DNA of 64,000 nt from an uncultured Phocaeicola sp. (lineage in GTDB: Bacteria; Bacteroidota; Bacteroidia; Bacteroidales; Bacteroidaceae), in assembly GCA_947626525.1 (NCBI GenBank), contig CANQSM010000006.1, forward strand, positions 1-64,000, given 5' to 3'. The stretch's first letter is position 1. Each line of letters begins with the position of its first letter. Shown here in pieces: positions 49,476 to 57,781 of the stretch. A program made the position numbers and the translations under genes. Below the pieces are notes generated by a model. It was not told where the DNA came from, ran no database searches, and saw only the letters and a program-made list of their open reading frames with translations.

Positions 49476-49502
49476 CCGGAGGAGATCCTTTCCGGCTTTT
49501 TC
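49476..49502 (+). terminator. Weak terminator after the acyl-CoA ligase gene
   Basis: CCGGA (49476-49480) pairs with TCCGG (49491-49495), followed by CTTTTTC. Confidence 0.4.
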
Positions 49503-49602
49503 AGTAATGTGGTTATCATGACGGTGGGCCCGGGCATGTGTTTTCTGGGTGTTCTCATGGTATTTGTATGACCGTTGTTGTTTCCCTTTTAAATATTTCG
49601 TA

Positions 49603-49610
49603 TATCTTTG
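49603..49610 (+). promoter_or_regulatory. -7 element before prfB
   Basis: TATCTTTG, 21 bases before the prfB ATG. A TTG at 49578-49580 is a possible -33 box at 22 bases. Confidence 0.45.
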
Positions 49611-49631
49611 CATCTAAAATAGAACCTCGAA

Positions 49632-50747
49632 ATGATTACAATAGAACAATTTAAAGATGTAAAAGGGCGTACCGAAGCCTTGAAACGTTACCTTGATATC
49701 GATGGAAAGCAAGTTCAGGTGGAAGAAGAGCAGTTACGTACGCAGGCTCCCGGTTTTTGGGATGATGCTAAGGCGGCGGAAGCGCAGATGAAAAAGGTAA
49801 AAACACTTCAGGCTTGGATTGACGGCTATAATGAAGTGAAGACTTTGGCGGATGAGCTTGCTTTGGCCTTTGATTTTTTTAAAGATGAACTGGTTACTGA
49901 AGAGGAAGTGGATGAGGCTTATAAGAAAGCGTTGTCGGCTGTAGAGGCACTGGAATTGAAAAACATGCTTCGTCAGGAGGCCGATCAGATGGATTGTGTG
50001 CTGAAGATTAATTCGGGAGCTGGGGGAACAGAGAGCCAGGATTGGGCATCCATGCTGATGCGTATGTATATGCGATGGGCTGAAACTCATGGATACAAGC
50101 TGGCTATTGCAAACTTGCAGGAAGGTGATGAGGCGGGGATTAAAAGTGTGACGATGGAGATCGAGGGTGATTCGGCTTACGGATATCTGAAAGGAGAGAA
50201 TGGAGTGCACCGTTTGGTAAGGGTTTCCCCGTTTAATGCACAGGGAAAGCGTATGACTTCCTTTTCTTCTGTTTTTGTCACGCCTTTGGTAGACGATTCC
50301 ATTGAAGTGAATATCAGTCCGGCGTGTATCTCTTGGGATACATTCCGTTCGGGAGGTGCCGGCGGGCAGAATGTCAACAAGGTGGAGTCCGGTGTGCGTT
50401 TGCGTTATCAATATAAAGATCCTTATACGGGTGAAGAGGAGGAAATCTTAATTGAAAATACGGAAACCAGAGATCAGCCAAAGAATAAAGAAAATGCCAT
50501 GAGACAGTTGCGCTCTATTCTTTATAATAAGGAATTGCAGCATCGGATGGCTGAGCAGGCAAAAATAGAGGCCGGAAAGAAAAAAATAGAATGGGGCTCC
50601 CAGATACGAAGCTATGTTTTTGATGATCGTCGCGTGAAGGATCATCGGACAAATTATCAGACTTCGGATGTAAACGGGGTGATGGATGGAAAAATTGATG
50701 AATTCATCAAATCGTATTTGATGGAGTTTTCTGATACAGAAGGTTAA
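49632..50747 (+). CDS. prfB: Peptide chain release factor 2, without programmed frameshift
   Basis: Releases peptides at UGA and UAA. The 371-aa product has the SPF stop-codon motif (Ser199-Phe201) that marks RF2 and the catalytic GGQ (244-246) in RSGGAGGQNVNKVESG. Many bacteria carry an in-frame UGA near codon 25 read by +1 frameshifting (CUU UGA C). Here the corresponding RYLDID region reads CTT-GAT (49692-49697): the extra T is gone and the frame is continuous, so the autoregulation is absent. It is followed after 21 bases by a 46-aa membrane protein gene. Confidence 0.96.
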   Translation: MITIEQFKDVKGRTEALKRYLDIDGKQVQVEEEQLRTQAPGFWDDAKAAEAQMKKVKTLQAWIDGYNEVKTLADELALAFDFFKDELVTEEEVDEAYKKALSAVEALELKNMLRQEADQMDCVLKINSGAGGTESQDWASMLMRMYMRWAETHGYKLAIANLQEGDEAGIKSVTMEIEGDSAYGYLKGENGVHRLVRVSPFNAQGKRMTSFSSVFVTPLVDDSIEVNISPACISWDTFRSGGAGGQNVNKVESGVRLRYQYKDPYTGEEEEILIENTETRDQPKNKENAMRQLRSILYNKELQHRMAEQAKIEAGKKKIEWGSQIRSYVFDDRRVKDHRTNYQTSDVNGVMDGKIDEFIKSYLMEFSDTEG

Positions 50748-50768
50748 TAACTTAAATATAAGATTACT

Positions 50769-50909
50769 ATGAGTACAAAAAAAGTAAAAAGAAGCGCTGC
50801 CCGGGAGAAACGTGAGGAAGAACAGGCCCGAAAAGTGATAAAAGGGATTTTTGTAGGGCTGATTATTTTAGCTGTCCTTGCTATAGCCTGCTTCTCTATC
50901 TGGGGATAA
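50769..50909 (+). CDS. Small single-pass membrane protein (46 aa)
   Basis: A 46-aa ORF in the gap after prfB. The N-terminal half is very basic and charged (MSTKKVKRSAAREKREEEQAR), read in two pieces, and the C-terminal half is one membrane segment (GIFVGLIILAVLAIACFSIWG), so the cytoplasmic end carries the charge. A strong hairpin follows 63 bases past its stop, so it probably shares the prfB transcript. Function unknown; the layout is that of small stress or assembly proteins. Confidence 0.65.
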   Translation: MSTKKVKRSAAREKREEEQARKVIKGIFVGLIILAVLAIACFSIWG

Positions 50910-50971
50910 AAAAGTTTCCCTTTGACCTTTTTAATTTGAAAAAGAACTTCTCGGGGATTAATTTCCGGTAG

Positions 50972-51014
50972 AAAAGGGTGTAAAAACTGATATATATCAT
51001 TTTTGCACCCTTTT
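50972..51014 (+). terminator. Terminator of the prfB/small membrane protein unit
   Basis: A 15-bp stem with one G-T pair (AAAAGGGTG-T-AAAAA against TTTTT-G-CACCCTTTT), followed by TTCTTAT. Confidence 0.75.
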
Positions 51015-51106
51015 CTTATCTGAATACAGGTCGTACACTTAAATTTATCCACTACTTTCGCATTGACCATTGGGTCATAATTAAACAATAACTAAAGTTT
51101 TAAGGT

Positions 51107-51601
51107 ATGAATTTCACAGAAAATTTGGTAAACATCCAACATGACTTGTTTCGCTTTGCCACAAAGCTCACAGCGAATGAAAATGATGCAAGAGACCTTT
51201 TGCAGGAAACATTTTTAAAGGTGTTAGATAATGAGAGTAAGTTTACGCCTGATACGAACTTTAAAGGTTGGGTTTTTACGATAATGCGTAATTTGTTTAT
51301 CAACGATTATCGGAAAATTATTAGAGAACAAACTTATATAGATCAGACGGATAATCAATATTATCTGAATCACTCGGAAGATTATGCGGTTGACATGATT
51401 GAATCTGTTTATGATGTAAAGGAGATGTACCATATCATTAATAAGTTGTCCAATGAGTACAGACAACCTTTCCTTATGTTTGTAGCAGGATATAAATATC
51501 ATGAAATCGGTGATAAGTTACATCTGCCATTGGGTACGGTGAAGAGTAGGATTTTCTTTGCTCGCCGGCAACTGAAAAATGAATTGAAAGATTTTAATTA
51601 G
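51107..51601 (+). CDS. ECF RNA polymerase sigma factor
   Basis: A 164-aa sigma-70 family factor. Region 2: LFRFATKLTANENDARDLLQETF and FKGWVFTIMRNLFINDYRK (in pieces). Region 4: LPLGTVKSRIFFARRQLKNEL. No anti-sigma gene is adjacent, and the next gene is convergent, so its regulation is not visible. It resembles stress-type ECF factors of Bacteroidetes more than FecI types. The start at 51107 is preceded by an AAGGT stretch. Confidence 0.9.
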   Translation: MNFTENLVNIQHDLFRFATKLTANENDARDLLQETFLKVLDNESKFTPDTNFKGWVFTIMRNLFINDYRKIIREQTYIDQTDNQYYLNHSEDYAVDMIESVYDVKEMYHIINKLSNEYRQPFLMFVAGYKYHEIGDKLHLPLGTVKSRIFFARRQLKNELKDFN

Positions 51602-51621
51602 GGTGTATTTTCGTGTAGAAA

Positions 51622-51654
51622 AAGGGGTATAATCTGGTAACGGAGATACCCCTT
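51622..51654. terminator. Bidirectional terminator between the ECF sigma and VanZ-like genes
   Basis: AAGGGGTAT and ATACCCCTT form a perfect 9-bp stem, with A runs on the left and T runs on the right, overlapping the end of the VanZ-like gene. Confidence 0.65.
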
Positions 51655-52042
51655 ATCTTTTTTTCCTTTTCATAAAGGGGCGTATAATGTAATAGCCGAT
51701 GATTGTGCCTAAAATTACCCCGATGCTGTTTGCGGCCATGTCGAGCCAATCTCCATTCCGTGTAGTGGTGCAACAAGTTTGCAACAGTTCCATGCTTCCA
51801 CTGAGGATAAGAGGAAAAATAGCGGTAGGCAGGACGGCTTTTATAAACCTGACGGAGCGGTGAGACTTCATATATTCTATCCATATCACTCCACTTAGGC
51901 TCCCATACATGCACAGATGAACCCATTTGTCTATGAATGGGATATCATCCATTTCCGTTTGGGGCATAGGGCAAAGGGATAGATAAAAGATTGCACAAAT
52001 GATAACGAAACTGAACGGATATTGTTTTAAATGATGTATCAT
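51653..52042 (-). CDS. VanZ-like membrane protein
   Basis: A 129-aa integral membrane protein. Family features: FIDKWVHLCMYGSLSGVIW, EYMKSHRS and MELLQTCCTTTRNGDWLDMAANSIGVILGTIIGYYI (read in pieces), with the WLDMAANSIG motif typical of VanZ. About four membrane segments. Its role is not known outside the vancomycin operon. The frame is open to 52102; the ATG at 52042 gives the usual start just before the first membrane segment. Confidence 0.83.
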   Translation of the reverse strand: MIHHLKQYPFSFVIICAIFYLSLCPMPQTEMDDIPFIDKWVHLCMYGSLSGVIWIEYMKSHRSVRFIKAVLPTAIFPLILSGSMELLQTCCTTTRNGDWLDMAANSIGVILGTIIGYYIIRPFMKRKKR

Positions 52043-52242
52043 GTGGTAATTTCTATTTGGATTCGGTGCAAAAATATAAAATAATTCATACATTTGCAGC
52101 AATACGTTCGAATATGATGGTTGAAACAGATATTTTGTTTATAATGACAACCTGTTTTCAAACCAGAATGAAAAAAGGCCTATTTTATATGGAGAAATAG
52201 AGTAATGTTTGTAGCATCATTAAAAAGGAAGGATTTTGAAGC

Positions 52243-53607
52243 GTGAAGAATGACAGAGTAAATTTTGGCAGTAAATTAGGCGTGATATTTGCCTCTGCGG
52301 GATCGGCTGTTGGACTTGGAAATATTTGGCGTTTCCCTTATGAAACCGGTCAACATGGCGGAGCTGCCTTTATCTTGATTTATCTGATTTGTGTGCTGGT
52401 ATTGGGTATGCCCATTATGATTTCTGAGTTTTTGATAGGCCGCCGTTCACGGGCTAATACGGCGGGCGCTTATAAAGTGCTTGCTCCCCGTTCTCCTTGG
52501 CGTTGGGTCGGTTTTATGGGAGTGTTGGCTGGCTTTTTGATATTAAGTTATTATTCGGTTGTGGCTGGCTGGACATTGGAATATATTTTGGAAGCAGGAG
52601 TGAATGGTTTTGCCGGTAAGTCTGCAGAAGATTTTAAGGGCGCTTTCATCGCGTTTTCCCAAAGTCCGGCGCGTCCGTTGGTTTGGCTTGTTGCCTTTCT
52701 GTTCATGACGCATTATGTGATTGTAAAGGGAGTAAAAAAGGGAATAGAGCGTTTTTCGAAAGTAATGATGCCTATGCTTTTCATGTTGATATTAGTGTTG
52801 GTCTTTTGTTCATTATCTCTTCCCAATGCTGATAAGGGGTTGGAGTTTTTGTTATATCCCGATTTTTCGAAAGTAAATTCCGATGTCTTTCTGGGGGCTA
52901 TGGGGCAAGCTTTCTTTTCACTGAGTCTGGGAATGGGATGCCTTTGTACGTATGCTTCTTATTTTAGCAAGGATACGGATTTGAGTAAGACCGCGTTTAG
53001 TGTGGGGATTATTGATACATTTGTGGCGATTTTGGCCGGGCTGATTATTTTTCCGGCGGCTTTTTCTGTCGGAATCAGTCCGGATGCAGGACCATCTCTT
53101 ATTTTTATTACTTTGCCGAATGTTTTTCAGCAGGCGTTTAGTGGAGCTTCTGTTTTGTCATATGTGTTTTCGCTGATGTTTTACGTATTGTTGGCTTTGG
53201 CGGCTTTGACTTCTACCATTTCGATGCATGAGGTAGTCACGGCCTTTATACATGAAGAGTTTCATGTTTCCCGAATAGCTGCAGCCCGTTGTGTAACAGG
53301 AGGATGCATCGTATTGGGTATTCTTTGTTCTTTGTCTTTAGGAGTTTTGCAGCAGGCGCAACTGTTTCATTTAACTTTCTTCGATTTCTTCGATTTTGTA
53401 ACGGCGAAGATAATGTTGCCGTTAGGAGGTATGTTCATAGCTTTGTTCACCGGTTGGTATCTTGACCGTAAGCTGGTAAAGGAAGAGGTGAGCAATGGCG
53501 GAACATTGAAAGTACTGTTTTTCAGGTTATATATTTTTATTCTTCGCTATATAGCGCCTGTAGCCATAGCTGTCATATTTATAAATGAACTGGGCCTGTT
53601 AGGCTGA
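52243..53607 (+). CDS. Sodium-dependent transporter (SNF/NSS family)
   Basis: A 454-aa sodium-coupled symporter, probably for amino acids. The opening GSKLGVIFASAGSAVGLGNIWRFPYETGQHGG (seen in pieces) is the sodium-site and unwound TM1 of the LeuT fold, and about eleven membrane segments follow. It starts with GTG at 52243. The HhH gene follows 4 bases later. Substrate unknown. Confidence 0.93.
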   Translation: MKNDRVNFGSKLGVIFASAGSAVGLGNIWRFPYETGQHGGAAFILIYLICVLVLGMPIMISEFLIGRRSRANTAGAYKVLAPRSPWRWVGFMGVLAGFLILSYYSVVAGWTLEYILEAGVNGFAGKSAEDFKGAFIAFSQSPARPLVWLVAFLFMTHYVIVKGVKKGIERFSKVMMPMLFMLILVLVFCSLSLPNADKGLEFLLYPDFSKVNSDVFLGAMGQAFFSLSLGMGCLCTYASYFSKDTDLSKTAFSVGIIDTFVAILAGLIIFPAAFSVGISPDAGPSLIFITLPNVFQQAFSGASVLSYVFSLMFYVLLALAALTSTISMHEVVTAFIHEEFHVSRIAAARCVTGGCIVLGILCSLSLGVLQQAQLFHLTFFDFFDFVTAKIMLPLGGMFIALFTGWYLDRKLVKEEVSNGGTLKVLFFRLYIFILRYIAPVAIAVIFINELGLLG

Positions 53608-53611
53608 ATTT

Positions 53612-54523
53612 ATGTGGAAAGATTTCTTTTATTTTTCGAAAGCGGACAAAAGAGCTATTCTTATATTGGTTTGCCTAATTTGTTTTTTAATGATAGGAAG
53701 TGGGATATATATGGCTTTGCGGAAGGAAGAGACTGTTCCGGAAGAGAATATGCAGGAAATAGAGGCTTTTCTTGCTTCAGTAAGAAAGAAAGAGGAGACG
53801 GCCGTTGCCTCCCGTTTAAGAAAAAGAAGAGAGAAAACGGTTGCCTTGTTCCCTTTTGACCCGAATGAAGCCGATTCTGTAGATTTTGTCCGGTTGGGAT
53901 TACCTCCCTTCATGTCCCATAATATTTTGCGTTATAGAGAAAAAGGAGGAATATTCCGTTCCGTGGAATCTTTTGCGAAAGTGTATGGGCTTACTACGGA
54001 ACAGTATGAGACATTGAAGCCTTATATTCGTATAGGGGACCCTTATAAACCTGTTCAACGAGATACGACTCTTCGTCAGAAATGGCTGGCACGTACGGAT
54101 TCGTTAAAAGCACAGAAATATCCGGAGGGAACCGTTATTGATTTGAATAAGGCAGATACTACGGAATTGAAAAAAATACCGGGTATCGGTAGTGCTTATG
54201 CTCGTCAGATCATTGCTTACAGGAGTCATTTAGGTGGCTTTTATAAGGTAGAGCAGTTGCAAGAGTTGCCCTTTTTGTCGAAAGAATTCAATGTTTGGTT
54301 CAAAGTAGAGCAGAAAGAACATCCGTATATATTGGTGAATAAATGGGGAGTGGAACATTTAAGAAGCCATCCTTACCTTAATTTTTATCAGTCGAAGGTT
54401 ATAGTGGAACATCGTAAGAAATATGGAAAAATAAAGAGTCTTTCCCAGCTTTCCCTTTATGAGGAATTTACTGAGAAAGACTTGGAACGTTTGTCTCCTT
54501 ATGTTTGTTTTGATTCTGAATAG
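53612..54523 (+). CDS. Helix-hairpin-helix protein (ComEA-like)
   Basis: A 303-aa protein with one N-terminal membrane segment (AILILVCLICFLMIGSGIYM) and, outside it, several helix-hairpin-helix motifs: FDPNEADSVDFVRLGLP, DLNKADTTELKKIPGIGSAYARQIIAYR and further HhH-like units near the end. Such domains bind DNA backbone without sequence specificity. ComEA of DNA uptake is the nearest relative. Competence itself is not implied. Confidence 0.85.
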   Translation: MWKDFFYFSKADKRAILILVCLICFLMIGSGIYMALRKEETVPEENMQEIEAFLASVRKKEETAVASRLRKRREKTVALFPFDPNEADSVDFVRLGLPPFMSHNILRYREKGGIFRSVESFAKVYGLTTEQYETLKPYIRIGDPYKPVQRDTTLRQKWLARTDSLKAQKYPEGTVIDLNKADTTELKKIPGIGSAYARQIIAYRSHLGGFYKVEQLQELPFLSKEFNVWFKVEQKEHPYILVNKWGVEHLRSHPYLNFYQSKVIVEHRKKYGKIKSLSQLSLYEEFTEKDLERLSPYVCFDSE

Positions 54524-54532
54524 CTGTGGAAC

Positions 54533-55939
54533 TTATTCGGCTATGTATCCGGCCGCTTTAGCAATTGTACGTGGTATTTCAGCATTATCTGTGCGATGAT
54601 GAAACAATTCGGATCCGGCTCCAATAGCTGCTACCGGGACAAATCCTGCTGTATGGCCGCCGGTAGTCCACCCTATCCAAGCTATTTCACTGATGATTTC
54701 TTTGGCAGCGGCAGCAATCGGTTCTGCTTTTTGGTATTCACTCTCTTTCAGTATGGCATCTTTGTTGCCAAAGCTTTCATTGTAGATGTTTTTCAGACGG
54801 GTTTCTTGTGCATCTGTTAAAGTCAGTGTATCCCAAAAGCCGAAGTTCTCTTTTAATGCTTGTTGTATCATTTCCCAAGAGACCTTATTTCCTGTTTCTT
54901 TTCGCATGTTGTTGATTAATTCCGTGAACGCTTTCTCACTCATTTTTTGTGAGGCCAAGGCTTTTAGATTCAGTTTCGATTTTCCTTTGATACCTAAAGT
55001 GAAACCTCCTGTTTCGTGATCCGCAGTGACGACAATCAATGTTTCATCTGGATGCTTTTGGTAGAATTCATAAGCTTCTTTGATAGCGTTGTCCATATCG
55101 ATGACTTCCCGAAAAACAGTTGCCGCGTCATTGCTGTGACAAGCCCAGTCAATTTCACCTCCTTCTACCATGAAAAAGAATCCTTTGGATAAATCTTTGG
55201 AGAAGAAATCAATGCCCGCTTTTACAATCTCCTGCAGACTCATATCTCCCTGTTTCCGGTCTATGGCATAAGGAATCGATTTGTTTGCTCCTCCTTCAGG
55301 TTGGAAAAGGATTACTTTTTCCTTGTTGCTGCCTTTTTGGTATTCGTCATATCCACGGTAGATGGTGTAGCCTGCTTGCTGTGCCAGCTCATACAGACTG
55401 GGTTGTTTCCCATCTTTACCTTGAGGCAATAGAAAGTCTGAGGCTGCGTAAAAATCAAAGTTTGCTTTCATCAGATCATTTCCTATTTCATAATACATGT
55501 GCCGGTCCGGCTGATGCGCATAAAAGGCTGCGGGAGTTGCGTGATCTATGCTGACACTGGTGCTGATTCCTACTCTTGCGCCTTGTTTTTTTGCCCATAC
55601 GGCAATGCTGTTTGTCGGAGTTTTTTGGTCCGCCAGCATGCCTATTGTACCATATTTGGTTTTATGGCCGGTTGCAAGTGCCGTCCCTGAAGCAGCCGAA
55701 TCGGTGATTCCATTATTTGCTGCATAGGTGGTGGCAACAGTCATGCTTGGAAACTGAGTAAATAAAAGGGGAGTTGTTCCTATTTTATGATCTAGTTCAC
55801 CTCGGTACATTTCCGTACCGTTCACTTGATTGATGCCCATTCCGTCTCCGATAAAATAGAATACATATTTGGCCTGTTGGGCAAACCCTGCTACAATGAA
55901 TAAAAACAGGGTGACAAGCATCATGGAAATCTTTTTCAT
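54533..55939 (-). CDS. Secreted alkaline phosphatase
   Basis: A periplasmic phosphomonoesterase of 468 aa. It has a signal peptide ending VAGFAQQ, the metal motif FIGDGMGINQV, the nucleophile motif ITDSAASGTALATG with Ser after the TD, VDHATPAAFYAHQ, and TADHETGGFTLG. The length is normal. On the minus strand TACTTTTG (55978-55971) may be its -7 element. No phosphate-regulon box was identified. Confidence 0.93.
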   Translation of the reverse strand: MKKISMMLVTLFLFIVAGFAQQAKYVFYFIGDGMGINQVNGTEMYRGELDHKIGTTPLLFTQFPSMTVATTYAANNGITDSAASGTALATGHKTKYGTIGMLADQKTPTNSIAVWAKKQGARVGISTSVSIDHATPAAFYAHQPDRHMYYEIGNDLMKANFDFYAASDFLLPQGKDGKQPSLYELAQQAGYTIYRGYDEYQKGSNKEKVILFQPEGGANKSIPYAIDRKQGDMSLQEIVKAGIDFFSKDLSKGFFFMVEGGEIDWACHSNDAATVFREVIDMDNAIKEAYEFYQKHPDETLIVVTADHETGGFTLGIKGKSKLNLKALASQKMSEKAFTELINNMRKETGNKVSWEMIQQALKENFGFWDTLTLTDAQETRLKNIYNESFGNKDAILKESEYQKAEPIAAAAKEIISEIAWIGWTTGGHTAGFVPVAAIGAGSELFHHRTDNAEIPRTIAKAAGYIAE

Positions 55940-56084
55940 ACTGTGTTTTTTCTTTTTTGTTAGTTGATTGCAAAAGTAGCAAAAGCAGGTTACATGAATG
56001 TAAAAGAAATGTTAATGTTCTTTGAATTTTATGTGACCCTTTGATGTCCTTTCTCTTTATCCCAAATCGGTCATTAGAAACGGG

Positions 56085-56762
56085 ATTACCTTTTGGTGGG
56101 CTTTCCTTGTTGTTCAAGATGCTCGAGAAATGTCCGGGAAACACCGTAGCGAGCACCAACTATCTCGCTTTTCTTGAGGCCCCTCTCAAGGCTTGAGAAC
56201 AAGACGGTGGAACTTGTCCGTATGGACAGCGGATTTTTCAAAAAGGATACTTGACTTTCTGGAATACAAAGATTTACACTATATCATAGCTTGCCGATTC
56301 AACAACCGCATCAAGTACAACCTCATCCATGAACAGTCATGGGTGGAGGTAGCAAACGGTCTGGAAATATCCGAAACGACATACCAGGTGAACAGTTGGG
56401 ATAAGCCAAGGCGCATAATAATGGTCAGACAGGAAATAGAGAAACGTCCGAATGCCGCCGGCAAACAAGCCAGGCAATTGAAGCTTTTCGAGGACGGGAA
56501 CGATTTCGGCAAATACCGTTACAGCTGTCTCGTCACCAACCTCAGACTGCCGGCCAAGATAGTGTACGATTCGTATCGCGGAAGAGCGGATTCTGAAAAC
56601 AGGATCAAGGAATTAAAGTATGACATTTCCATTGATGACTTTGCCTCTGACAATTTTTGGGCGACGGAAGCATGTGGAAACATTATAGTCATGGCATATA
56701 ACTTCATGTCGCTGTTCCGTCACTTATCAATTCCGATGAAATTTATTTCGAACTCACGTTAA
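56085..56762 (+). mobile_element. Remnant of an IS1380-type insertion sequence
   Basis: The middle of an IS1380-like DDE transposase survives in three frames. VELVRMDSGFFKKD (56210-56251) is in one frame; ILDFLEYKDLHYIIACRF onward, to YNFMSLFRH with the catalytic YRGRADSENRIKELKYD, is in another; a piece around KMLEKCPGNTVASTNY lies upstream. Both ends of the gene are missing (family length about 430 aa) and one frame switch sits near 56245. The remnant ends in an IS-terminus-like stretch ATTTCGAACTCACGTTAA. Confidence 0.8.
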
Positions 56763-56784
56763 TAACAATTATTGACACATTTCT

Positions 56785-57075
56785 TCATTTGCCGATATTG
56801 AATCCGAGTTTCATGATTAACTTCAACGTTCCTATAGACGTATTGCGGTCATACTCCTTCTCTTCCTCAGACAGTTCTTCGTAGGGAACCAAGCACGGAT
56901 GAGTCTTGAGTTTATCGTTGCGTTGTTCGCCATACGTCCATCCTTGTGAGATACGTGTTTCTGCCCATACCTCATGCACATTCTTCGACATCTGCTCTAC
57001 TAGTTGTTCCAACTCTTTGGGCAGCTTGACATCTGTTATGTCGATAGGTTGCGGTGTGTATTTTTCTGTTTTCAT
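56785..57075 (-). CDS. Standalone RyR-domain protein
   Basis: A 96-aa protein that is one RyR (ryanodine receptor) repeat domain. The pattern is YTPQPIDITDVKLPKEL, then NVHEVWAETRISQGWTYGEQ, THPCLVPYEELSEEEKEYD and a C-terminal TLKLIMKLGF. Prokaryotic RyR domains were described in nucleotide-centred conflict systems, often beside Rossmann-type sensors. It is intact, including the start, and lies 53 bases from an HU-like gene on the same strand. Ligand and target are unknown. Confidence 0.85.
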   Translation of the reverse strand: MKTEKYTPQPIDITDVKLPKELEQLVEQMSKNVHEVWAETRISQGWTYGEQRNDKLKTHPCLVPYEELSEEEKEYDRNTSIGTLKLIMKLGFNIGK

Positions 57076-57127
57076 CTTTTTTCAGTTCTTTATTGTGCGA
57101 TAACATTGATAAAGAGCTTTTCTTCCT

Positions 57128-57553
57128 CTATAGCTCTATGGACATGGCCATAGGACTTGCATTGAGTGGCACTGTGCGAAAGTCCAGAGTATTGATGGCA
57201 TTCATGAGCACCTTATTGGGCTGGAAGTCGACTCCACGGACAACAACCTTACGTTTATGGTCCGGCGTTGCTGGGGTAACGTAACTGTCCGTACCTATTG
57301 ACAATTTGAATGCACCAAAATCTTCAAGGTCGATGGTCTTGCCTTCATGGAGCAACGTCTTCATGACATCTATCGTATCACTGACGATGCCAATCACTGT
57401 TCCTATGGTTTTAGAAGAGTGATTTGAAACCTTTTCGCACAGTTTATGAAAGTCAACAACTTCATTGTCAACCAATCGGGGGTATAACTGTGGTTGCTCC
57501 CCCTTTTTTCTACGTGAGGATGGCAGTACCTGCCAATCTATATGAATCGCCAT
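57128..57553 (-). CDS. HU-like DNA-binding protein
   Basis: A 141-aa protein that fits the HU/IHF-like family of Bacteroidetes: N-terminal beta region, VVDFHKLCEKVSNHS, IVSDTIDVMKTLLHEGKTIDLEDFGAFKLSI, then a C-terminal extension (VDFQPNKVLMNAINTL). The frame is open to 57661, but the ATG at 57553 is the first start compatible with the family; the extra 36 residues would cross the hairpins. It may shape DNA or act as a minor nucleoid protein. It sits between the RyR genes, on the same strand. Confidence 0.78.
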   Translation of the reverse strand: MAIHIDWQVLPSSRRKKGEQPQLYPRLVDNEVVDFHKLCEKVSNHSSKTIGTVIGIVSDTIDVMKTLLHEGKTIDLEDFGAFKLSIGTDSYVTPATPDHKRKVVVRGVDFQPNKVLMNAINTLDFRTVPLNASPMAMSIEL

Positions 57554-57593
57554 GGTTATGAATATGTTTTGTTTGTTTCTTGTATCTCCGTTC

Positions 57594-57687
57594 ACCGTCC
57601 AGCGTTCGCTGGACGGTCCATGCAGATAGGTGCATCGGCTTTCGCAGCTATCTAACTTCACCGTCCAGCGGACTGTTGGACGGTGAA
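57594..57687 (-). repeat. Two tandem hairpins upstream of the HU-like gene
   Basis: Hairpin 1 (57594-57617) pairs ACCGTCCAGCG with CGCTGGACGGT, an 11-bp stem with 2-base loop. Hairpin 2 (57657-57687) pairs TTCACCGTCCA with TGGACGGTGAA across 9 bases. Both share the core TTCACCGTCCAGCG. They lie 41-134 bases upstream of the HU-like start codon on the minus strand. Confidence 0.7.
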
Positions 57688-57781
57688 CGGTGCTTACTTG
57701 TTATTACTATGTAACCATCTTCTCTATGTCTTTAATGTGCTTGCTCCGGAATTAAAGCTTGCATGTTATACACAATAGTAT

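Noticed and set aside
57128-57661. Longer HU-like protein starting at 57661
   Set aside because: The extra N-terminus has no family match and runs over the tandem hairpins; the ATG at 57553 is better.
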